10,882 nt of DNA. Origin: CAYRPN01 sp964426135 (GTDB lineage Bacteria > Planctomycetota > Phycisphaerae > Phycisphaerales > Phycisphaeraceae). The DNA lies in the NCBI GenBank assembly GCA_964426135.1, contig CAYRPN010000166.1, forward strand, positions 1 to 10,882. Direction: 5' to 3'. This document shows positions 1-5,040 of this stretch, in pieces. A program made the translations under genes and the position numbers. Numbering within the stretch: position 1 is the stretch's first letter; each line of letters starts with the position of its first letter. Under the pieces are notes generated by a model. It searched no databases and was not told the DNA's origin. It saw only the letters and a program-made list of their open reading frames with translations.

Positions 1-267
1 CCGTTGCCCCGTCCAGGTGAGCCACTGACCGGCCTTGAAGACATATCGAACATGCTCGCCATGCTGGTTCGCGAACCGCTCCGCGTTGCCTAGGTCGCTC
101 AGGTTCGTTGGCGATGGCTTCGTCAGAACCGCCGGCGCTGACCCGGCTTGCGGCTCGGCGGCGTCGGGCGTGAATGGCGACGGGCCTTGCATGTCGATCG
201 CCGCGACCTCATCGGCCCTACGGCTGGCTTTGAAGCTCTCGAATTGTTCGTCGAATGGATTTTTCAC
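1..267 (-). CDS. Phage/plasmid (P4-type) primase, N-terminal part (runs off window)
   Basis: Reading the minus strand from a GTG at 267-265 gives 89 uninterrupted codons to the window edge. The translation begins VKNPFDEQFESF, has a low-complexity Pro/Ala-rich stretch at about residues 28-54, then LSDLGNAERFANQHGEHVRY at residues 56-75 and WLTWTGQR at 82-89. A 'DLGNAERF..HG..vRYv...WL.W.G.rW' segment is what I know as the amino-terminal signature of P4-family phage/plasmid primase-helicases, which prime replication of satellites, phages and integrative elements. The GTG overlaps the TGA of the upstream gene (GTGA at 267-264), so the two are probably translationally coupled. The catalytic primase and D5/helicase regions would lie left of the window and cannot be seen, so the assignment rests on the short motif and the neighbouring integrase. 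Confidence 0.68.
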   Translation of the reverse strand, partial: MKNPFDEQFESFKASRRADEVAAIDMQGPSPFTPDAAEPQAGSAPAVLTKPSPTNLSDLGNAERFANQHGEHVRYVFKAGQWLTWTGQR

Positions 268-620
268 GCCGCACCCCGTTCCGCAACCTTCAAGAGAAAT
301 GTGCCCAGGTCACGAACAGCGGCGAACGCGCTTTCCAGGGCCTCTCGCTCCCTCGTGACCTGGGCGCGGTCGGAAAGCCCGACGCGCCAAACGAGCTGAT
401 TTTCCCGCCGGATGTTTTCGTCCTCCGCGACGCGGCGGCAGAGCGCGTCCCAGCAGGCCCGGGCGCATCGCACAAGTAAGTCGATGTCTACGGGCCTCCC
501 GGCGTCGTGGTCGTTCAGGAGGCGCTTGAGGGTCGCGCCGCTTGGGGCTGGCGGTGCCTCGCGCCGGATTTCGTCGTGCGGGCTTGCCACGGTTTGGGAT
601 GTCGGCGAAAATGCTTCCAT
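264..620 (-). CDS. Hypothetical 118-aa protein of the integrated element
   Basis: I do not recognise this protein. The chosen start is ATG at 620-618, preceded on the minus strand by AAGGA with a 7-nt spacer; a longer version from ATG 671 has no ribosome binding site. The protein opens with a Ser/Pro/Thr-rich, probably disordered stretch (MEAFSPTSQT, through about residue 28). It continues as a charged, probably helical region containing CARACWDALCRRVAEDENIR and EREALESAFAAVRDLGTFLL, which could form a short helical bundle or coiled coil. It has no signal peptide or membrane segment. Its stop overlaps the primase GTG, and it follows the helix-turn-helix gene by 84 nt, so the three are probably one transcript. 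Position and coupling suggest a replication-accessory or regulatory role, which is only inference. Confidence 0.6.
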   Translation of the reverse strand: MEAFSPTSQTVASPHDEIRREAPPAPSGATLKRLLNDHDAGRPVDIDLLVRCARACWDALCRRVAEDENIRRENQLVWRVGLSDRAQVTREREALESAFAAVRDLGTFLLKVAERGAA

Positions 621-704
621 GCGATTGTCCTTGCCGCGCTCGCTCTGATAAAGCGGTCGCGGCTTTTTCATTTCTGAAAGCGCGACGGCGGCGATGAAGG
701 GGGT

Positions 705-968
705 CTAGTAGCGGCTCGGCGCGCTGCCCAGGGCAGGCCGGCGGATGCGCGGGATGGCGGGTGCGGCGGACGCTGTCCGAGTGCCGCGCCTCATTTCAAA
801 TGAGACCAAGTCGGATGTGCGAATGCGGTAGCGTGGTCGTTTGCCGGGGGTCGCGGCGACGTTGACCGCGCCCAGTTCCCCCTGCACGATCCATTGAATC
901 ACTTTGCGAATCCCGACGCCGTAGCGCCCGGCCACGTCCTCAGGTCGGATTGTTTTTTCCTGCGTCAT
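705..968 (-). CDS. Small helix-turn-helix DNA-binding protein (excisionase/AlpA-like)
   Basis: An 87-aa protein. The start at ATG 968-966 is chosen because AGAGGTG lies 5 nt before it; an upstream ATG at 1001 lacks such a site. Residues about 7-61 follow the MerR-like 'helix-turn-helix domain, excisionase family' plan: IRPEDVAGRYGVGIRKVIQW (helices 1-2), a GELGAV wing turn, then RYRIRTSDLVSFEMRR. The usual family pattern is 'EVAerlgVs..tVrrWi..GeLpavrvg.r.rI...dL..F'. The remaining tail (about residue 62 onward) is Arg/Ala/Pro-rich and probably disordered. Such proteins act as excisionases or as activators of integrase or replication genes in satellites. It lies between integrase and primase, directly downstream of a cluster of TTGTCC repeats that are candidate binding sites. 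Excisionase versus transcriptional regulator cannot be decided from sequence. Confidence 0.75.
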   Translation of the reverse strand: MTQEKTIRPEDVAGRYGVGIRKVIQWIVQGELGAVNVAATPGKRPRYRIRTSDLVSFEMRRGTRTASAAPAIPRIRRPALGSAPSRY

Positions 969-995
969 GTTTGCACCTCTACTTTTGGGGTGCGG

Positions 996-1099
996 GGACA
1001 ATTAGGACAAAACTTTGTCCAGGCACGGAACAAAAAACCCCCTGTTTTCAAGGGGGTTTCGAGCAAGAAAAAATATCGGTTGTCCTAACTTGTCCTAAC
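996..1099. promoter_or_regulatory. TTGTCC(TAA) repeat cluster, candidate operator or iteron array
   Basis: Five TTGTCC cores lie within 104 bp. Two are in an exact tandem of the 10-mer TTGTCCTAAC (1080-1089 and 1090-1099). One is at 1015-1020. Two are inverted, at 1005-1010 and 996-1001. The middle copies form a perfect 7-bp inverted repeat, GGACAAA-AC-TTTGTCC (1005-1020). Periods of 9-10 bp place adjacent copies on the same DNA face. The cluster lies just upstream of the helix-turn-helix gene and overlaps the stop codon of the 217-aa gene. Binding by the helix-turn-helix protein, or an iteron-like role in replication, is inference. Confidence 0.5.
1032..1059 (-). terminator. Rho-independent terminator after the 217-aa gene
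   Basis: On the minus strand the sequence reads AAACCCCC, a 9-nt loop (TTGAAAACA), GGGGGTTTTTT. The stem is eight pairs (1035-1042 with 1052-1059) and the T6 run (1032-1037) immediately follows the G5. It lies 36 nt downstream of the stop at 1095. There is no U-tract in the plus direction, so it acts on minus-strand transcripts. It separates the integrase/217-aa genes from the helix-turn-helix/primase genes. Confidence 0.85.
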
Positions 1100-1748
1100 G
1101 GCGATCGCTTCGGATGACACTTCTGGCGTTTTTTGCCCGATCACGGCGGGGGCCTTCGATGGCCTTGATCGCACGATTGACCGCACGGACAAACGCGGGT
1201 CGCGTGTTGGGCAGTTCGTCCCCGGCCTCTTGCATGGCGTCCCAGACTTCGCCGGGCGTCAGGTCGCGGGGGTCGTGGTCTCGCCATCGCTGGAATTGTT
1301 CGTAGCACTCTTTGGGCTTCCCCCTCAGTCTGGAATCGATCTGGATCGGCTCACGAGCTTGTCCCTGAATCTCAGCCAATGCGGTCTCGGCGAACACGTT
1401 CAACACCGGGAATGTCAGGCCCATCGCATCTTCCCATCGAAGGTTCGCGTGCTTTGTCAGGGCGGCGATTGTTTTTGCCTTCGTGTAATCGCTGTCGAGA
1501 AACCCGTCCGCACCAGGCACAAGCAAGCGGGCCAGGCGGTTTAGCGGGGCGTCGCTTTGTTTCGTCACGGCGCGAATGAACGCCTCGCTTCGTTCGATCG
1601 TCTTGGCGATCAGTGCAGGGCAAACGCGGTCGCACGCCTCGCGATATGCGGCGCTCTCTGCCCTCTTTCGATTGAATTGCGATACGCTCAGGCGGTTGAA
1701 GTCGTGAGCCACTTGCTCATCAATGCTTCGCTTTTTCTCGGTGGTCAT
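1095..1748 (-). CDS. Hypothetical 217-aa protein of the integrated element
   Basis: I do not recognise this family. The start at ATG 1748-1746 has a good ribosome binding site (CAGGAG, 7-nt spacer). The protein is soluble and highly charged, without a signal peptide or membrane span. The N-terminal part (MTTEKKRSIDEQVAHDFNRL, then repeated Arg/Glu/Ala stretches) is probably helical. A more hydrophobic middle contains RLARLLVPGADGFLDSDYTK and AMGLTFPVLNVFAETALAEI. The C-terminal part holds ECYEQFQRWRDHDPRDLTPG and a basic tail ending RDRAKNARSVIRSDRR, which could contact nucleic acid. It lies between the integrase (148 nt upstream) and a strong terminator, and its last codons lie inside a tandem 10-bp repeat. 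The context suggests a structural or accessory gene of the element; I assign no function. Confidence 0.65.
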   Translation of the reverse strand: MTTEKKRSIDEQVAHDFNRLSVSQFNRKRAESAAYREACDRVCPALIAKTIERSEAFIRAVTKQSDAPLNRLARLLVPGADGFLDSDYTKAKTIAALTKHANLRWEDAMGLTFPVLNVFAETALAEIQGQAREPIQIDSRLRGKPKECYEQFQRWRDHDPRDLTPGEVWDAMQEAGDELPNTRPAFVRAVNRAIKAIEGPRRDRAKNARSVIRSDRR

Positions 1749-1849
1749 TGTCCGACTCCTGTTGTCGGTGTCCTGAAGAAAAGCAGCGGGGGGAAGCGGA
1801 TCAGGTTTCCGCGTGTCGGCTGGCCGGCCTATCCCCGCGCCGATGTTTC

Positions 1850-1883
1850 AAAAATGCCGCCGGCCCATCGCTGGATGCGCCGG
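1850..1883 (-). terminator. Possible weak terminator after the integrase gene
   Basis: On the minus strand, CCGGC (1883-1879), a 4-nt bulge, CCA-GCGA-TGG (1874-1865) and GCCGG (1864-1860) can fold into a bulged hairpin. A T5 run (1854-1850) lies 5 nt further on. It is 13 nt downstream of the integrase stop. The bulge and the gap before the T-run make it a weak candidate. Confidence 0.3.
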
Positions 1884-1895
1884 GGCGAAGATCGG

Positions 1896-3233
1896 TCAGC
1901 CCACCAGCCGCAGCACGTGGCCGGCGACGGTCGCGGTGGTCGTGGTTCGCTCGCCGCTGGGCTTGGGTGCCCTTGGCTTGCGTTTCTTCGGTGATGCCGC
2001 CTTCGTGGTCGGCTTCGCGGCGGCGGGCTTGCTGAACAGCCAGGCGCGAACGTGGTCGGTGACGGCCTTCAGGCGGGCCAGTGGGAAGCGGTCAACGTAG
2101 CCGTCCTCGACGTCGGCCTGAACGTGTCCCATCACTATGCACTTTGCCTTGTCGTCGCCGACTTCTGTTGCCCTGCTCGCGAACGAGTGACGCAGCGCGT
2201 AGAAGTTCAGCCCCTTGCGCTTCATCCCCAAGTCATTCAGCAGGATCGCGAAAGACTTGCTGATGGGGTTGTCGCTGGTGCCCGTCGCCCAGGGGTTGCG
2301 GTACTTCGTGACAAACACAAGGTTGTCGTGGGCCGGATCGCTGGGGGTGTATCGCTCTGCAATCGCGACTTTCAACGCCGCGATGGTTTCGGGCCACAAG
2401 TGGGCGCGGCGTTCGATGCCGGTCTTCGGGCGAGCGTAGTCGATGATGGCGGTGTCGAGATTGAAGTCAGAAGTGCGAAGTTCGGCCATGTCGTTGTTGC
2501 CCATGCCGCAGTTGATGCCGAGCAGGATCATCGCCTTCATCTGGAAGTCGGCGGCGTCGATAAGTCGGCGAATCTGGTCAGCCTCCAGCGTTCGGTCGCC
2601 ACGATCGGCTTTCGCCTTGGCCTTGTGAATACGAATCACCTTAGCCTTTGGGCGGCTGAACTGGTCGCCCATGTGAACAGCGGGGGCTTTAGGATTGTTT
2701 CTGTTGTGGAACTTCATCACCATGCGGATGCGATTGATTTCGTTGCTCAACGCGACAGGGCCGCGTGATTCGGCGAGCTTTTCCCTGAGCTTCCCGAAGT
2801 CGTCCGGTGTCAACTCTGTGACCAGTGCCGCACGGTTCAGATGCGTCGTGATGAGCTTGCACGTGATGTCATAGTCCGCCAGTGACCGAGCGGTAATCTC
2901 GCCGGCCACGTTTGCCCGCCTCTTGAACTCATAGAACGAGTCGCACAGTTGAGCGATCGTAACGGCGTCGGTTTCATCTGGAAGCCTGGGAAGGCCGGCG
3001 TGCAATCGGGCCTTGTGCTTGTCGTACTGCGCCAATGCCGCCGGCCAGCCGTCCGCGAGCTTGCCGAAGTAGTGCAACTTGCCTTTGATCTTCTTCGCCC
3101 ATCGTCCGGTCGCGTGAGCGAATAACGGGAAGTCCGTGTAGGGCTTCCTCCCGCTGGTGTCAGCGGGTGTCAATGGGGCAGGGGCGGCGGGCTTGCCGGG
3201 TTCAGAAGTGAGAGATACGCTTGTGTCAGCCAT
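1896..3233 (-). CDS. int: Tyrosine-recombinase-type integrase, atypical active site
   Basis: A 445-aa site-specific recombinase that would integrate and excise the element. The start is ATG 3233-3231, with GGAGG 7 nt upstream; a longer frame to 3338 has no such site and overlaps the putative promoter. Residues about 31-80 (core RWAKKIKGKLHYFGKLADGW) resemble the arm-binding domain I associate with planctomycete integrases. Residues about 90-180 form the helical core-binding domain, and about 214-395 the catalytic domain. Catalytic-box residues visible: K270 (RPKTG), R348 and H349 (YALRHSFAS), G369-H370 (VMGH) and the probable nucleophile Y379 (EDGYVDRF). The normally invariant first arginine aligns with Gly245 (INCGMGNNDMAEL), and the His of HxxR is Tyr345. 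A Lys/Pro/Ala-rich tail (about 401-432) is unusual. It reads away from the tRNA-Arg 160 bp behind it. Confidence 0.88.
   Translation of the reverse strand: MADTSVSLTSEPGKPAAPAPLTPADTSGRKPYTDFPLFAHATGRWAKKIKGKLHYFGKLADGWPAALAQYDKHKARLHAGLPRLPDETDAVTIAQLCDSFYEFKRRANVAGEITARSLADYDITCKLITTHLNRAALVTELTPDDFGKLREKLAESRGPVALSNEINRIRMVMKFHNRNNPKAPAVHMGDQFSRPKAKVIRIHKAKAKADRGDRTLEADQIRRLIDAADFQMKAMILLGINCGMGNNDMAELRTSDFNLDTAIIDYARPKTGIERRAHLWPETIAALKVAIAERYTPSDPAHDNLVFVTKYRNPWATGTSDNPISKSFAILLNDLGMKRKGLNFYALRHSFASRATEVGDDKAKCIVMGHVQADVEDGYVDRFPLARLKAVTDHVRAWLFSKPAAAKPTTKAASPKKRKPRAPKPSGERTTTTATVAGHVLRLVG
3156..3173. repeat. GGTGTCA direct repeat pair inside the integrase 5' end
   Basis: Two GGTGTCA copies, 10 bp apart, at 3156-3162 and 3166-3172. 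The second extends to GGTGTCAA. The same heptamer recurs as a pair upstream of the gene (3319 and 3331). It lies within coding sequence, so codon constraint may explain it. Confidence 0.35.
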
Positions 3234-3309
3234 GATGAAACCTCCGCTAAGGTTCGTTCTGGTCAGGCCGTCGGCGTGCTTCAACACGTCGGCGGCTGAA
3301 CTTGAAATA

Positions 3310-3338
3310 AGGGTAGCGGGTGTCAAAACTGGTGTCAA
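3310..3338 (-). promoter_or_regulatory. Candidate sigma70-like promoter for the integrase
   Basis: On the minus strand, TTGACA (3338-3333, perfect -35 consensus) is followed after 17 bp by TACCCT (3315-3310, which keeps the key T, A and final T of a -10). The -10 lies about 77 nt upstream of the integrase ATG. The -35 lies inside a direct repeat (GGTGTCAA on the plus strand at 3319-3326 and 3331-3338), so a protein bound there would block the promoter, as in autoregulated integrase genes. Confidence 0.5.
3319..3338. repeat. GGTGTCAA 8-bp direct repeat upstream of the integrase
   Basis: Perfect 8-bp copies at 3319-3326 and 3331-3338 with a 12-bp period, overlapping the putative -35 and spacer of the integrase promoter. 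They could be arm-type integrase sites or an operator; the assignment is inference. Confidence 0.45.
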
Positions 3339-3390
3339 TGCTTATTTTCGGGCATCGGCGAGACATGCGATAAACGCTACAAAATAAGCA
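3339..3390. repeat. Perfect 10-bp inverted repeat beside the tRNA gene
   Basis: TGCTTATTTT (3339-3348) and AAAATAAGCA (3381-3390) are exact reverse complements separated by 32 bp. The right arm ends 3 bp before the tRNA-Arg gene. The arms are AT-rich in an otherwise GC-rich region. They may belong to the attachment site, for example as integrase, excisionase or host-factor binding sites. The 32-bp gap is too long for a standard core-site pair around a crossover. Confidence 0.55.
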
Positions 3391-3393
3391 CTA

Positions 3394-3467
<74 letters not shown>

Positions 3468-3661
3468 TTGAAAACGCGGCTTCTGAGCCAGAATCGTCCG
3501 TGGCCCTGTTCGATGCGTCCACCATTTCACCGGGCATCAGCGAGCAGACGTACTGCCGCTGAGGTTCCCAGACGACGAGTGGCGGGGGCGTTCGATGCGC
3601 AAAGCGCAGGTCGGGCGCCGCGAGACAGCGCATCGCGGACGGCAGGGGAAATGCACGGCCA
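3468..3661. other. Intergenic stretch between tRNA-Arg and the regulator gene
   Basis: I find no convincing gene, RNA or terminator here. A minus-strand frame across the tRNA gives the familiar spurious peptide containing PPAGIEPATCGLE, which arises from tRNA complements. Confidence 0.5.
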
Positions 3662-4849
3662 TCAAACGTGACGTTCCCGAAATCCGCCCGGCGTTTCGCT
3701 TGTCATTCGCTTGAAGAAGGCGCTGAAAATTGAGCTGCGGGCGAAGCCGACCATCCCGGCGATGGTCTCGATGCTCAGGTCGCTGTGGGAGAGAAGTTCC
3801 TTCGCCCGGCAAAGGCGAACCTGGGCAATCATCTCGCCCGGCGTCGTGCGTGTCTGCTCGGCAAAACGATGCTGAATGGTTGACCGGGAGACGCCCAGAA
3901 TCCGACAGAGATCTTCGACGCGCAAGCCTCGACAGGCTTCCTCGTCGATGAGCCTGGTCGCGCGTTTGACGACGGCATCCAGTCGCGTGTAGCCGACGGT
4001 TGAGGCGCGCTCGATCAGTTGGGTCACGGGCACGGTGATGATCTGCCGGGGCGCGCGTTTGCCGTGCAGAATCGAGTGCAGCAGGTGCATGGCGCGGTAG
4101 CCCACTTCCTCGCCGGGCGGGCGGATGGTGGAGAGCGGGGGATCGGCGGTGCGCGCCTGCATGGTGTCTTCGATGCCCAGCACCGCGACATCGCCTGGCA
4201 CGTCCAGGCCAAGCTGCCGACAGACGAGACAGATGACCCGGGCAAAGTAGTCATCGATCGCCAGCACGCCCAATCGTTTGGGCGCCTTGTCGAGAAACCG
4301 GATCAGCCCACGTTCCGTCGCGGCTGTGGTTTCCAGGTCGGTCAGTCCCGCCGTCGGAAGCGCGTCGATCTGGTGGATGATCAACGGGTGCCCCCGGCCG
4401 GCGAGTTCACGACGGAAGTTCTCGCCCAGCAGGCGCGAACCAAGTCGGCCGCGATGGCCCACATAGGCGAAGTGCGCCAGCCCCAGCGACAGCAGATGAT
4501 CGGCGGCAAGCTTCGTGGCGCCCGTGGCATGCACCGATGGGAACAACTCCGGCGGCACATCGGCGCTCGTGTTGACGATGGGCAGCCCCGTGCTCTTGAG
4601 CCACTGCGCCACACCGTCCTGCGCCCCGACATAGCAGAGGATGGCCGTCGGATTCCAACCGTTCCAGTGAGGAGGGCCGGCGGGCGCCTTGGTGTCGTCG
4701 ATGTAGCGGAAATCGCGGACGATGAAGTCGCCCCTCTCACCCTGACAGCGCAGCACGCCCTCGATAATCCGGTCGATGTAATCCGAGCCGGCGGGACAAT
4801 AGATGGCGATCCGCTGCGTTCGTTTCGTGTTGGAAAGGTGCGTAGGCAT
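3662..4849 (-). CDS. XylR-like AraC-family transcriptional regulator
   Basis: A 395-aa cytoplasmic regulator with two parts. Residues about 12-285 form a LacI/periplasmic-binding-protein-like ligand domain: RIAIYCPAGSDYIDRIIEGV at the start, HATGATKLAADHLLSLGLAH near 107-126, and VAVLGIEDTMQARTADPPLS near 221-240. Residues about 293-392 carry the AraC double helix-turn-helix: LRVEDLCRILGVSRSTIQHR, then LSIETIAGMVGFARSSIFSA with the FKRMTSETPGGFR ending. This is the layout of E. coli XylR, which senses a sugar. The ligand here is unknown, and no sugar-catabolic gene is in view. ATG 4849 is the first ATG of the frame and lies just before the conserved domain; GTG 4900 would add 17 residues, and neither start has a clear ribosome binding site. 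It is divergent from the PEP-CTERM gene and may control it through the shared 4850-5040 region. Confidence 0.9.
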   Translation of the reverse strand: MPTHLSNTKRTQRIAIYCPAGSDYIDRIIEGVLRCQGERGDFIVRDFRYIDDTKAPAGPPHWNGWNPTAILCYVGAQDGVAQWLKSTGLPIVNTSADVPPELFPSVHATGATKLAADHLLSLGLAHFAYVGHRGRLGSRLLGENFRRELAGRGHPLIIHQIDALPTAGLTDLETTAATERGLIRFLDKAPKRLGVLAIDDYFARVICLVCRQLGLDVPGDVAVLGIEDTMQARTADPPLSTIRPPGEEVGYRAMHLLHSILHGKRAPRQIITVPVTQLIERASTVGYTRLDAVVKRATRLIDEEACRGLRVEDLCRILGVSRSTIQHRFAEQTRTTPGEMIAQVRLCRAKELLSHSDLSIETIAGMVGFARSSIFSAFFKRMTSETPGGFRERHV

Positions 4850-5040
4850 CAGAGCGTGTACTGTGGCGGCCGCGGCTGATGCGGTCAACACAATTTGCAC
4901 ATCGAGTGCAGAAGATTGTTGATTGAGTGATTGTCGGGAGGCTGCGGCGGATTTACTTTTTGTTCAATGAATGTTTGTCGGCTCCGAGCGTGGACCGATG
5001 ATCTAAGCCATTCACAAACCTTAGAAAAGGAGATGTAGTG
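4850..5040. promoter_or_regulatory. Divergent intergenic region of regulator and PEP-CTERM gene
   Basis: About 190 bp between two divergent starts; its right half is clearly more AT-rich than the flanks. It must contain both promoters and, if the regulator is autoregulatory, its operator. I could not pick a convincing -35/-10 pair. AAAAGGAG at 5025-5032 is the ribosome binding site of the PEP-CTERM gene. Imperfect related tracts (GAATGTTTGT near 4970, CATTCACAAA near 5010) might be half-sites, but they are weak. Confidence 0.4.

Noticed and set aside
1032..1059. The C5/G5 hairpin as a replication-origin hairpin
   Set aside because: The T6 tract directly after the stem and its position 36 nt after a stop codon are explained by an ordinary terminator.
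2052..2768. 238-aa plus-strand frame
   Set aside because: It is antisense to the catalytic domain of the integrase and has no recognisable motif.
3339..3348. The inverted repeat as a terminator of integrase-strand or tRNA transcripts
   Set aside because: It lies upstream of both the integrase and the tRNA in their own directions, has a 32-nt loop and no suitable T-run after the stem.
4019..4879. 286-aa plus-strand frame
   Set aside because: It is the complement of the XylR-like regulator, whose ligand and helix-turn-helix domains are clear on the other strand.
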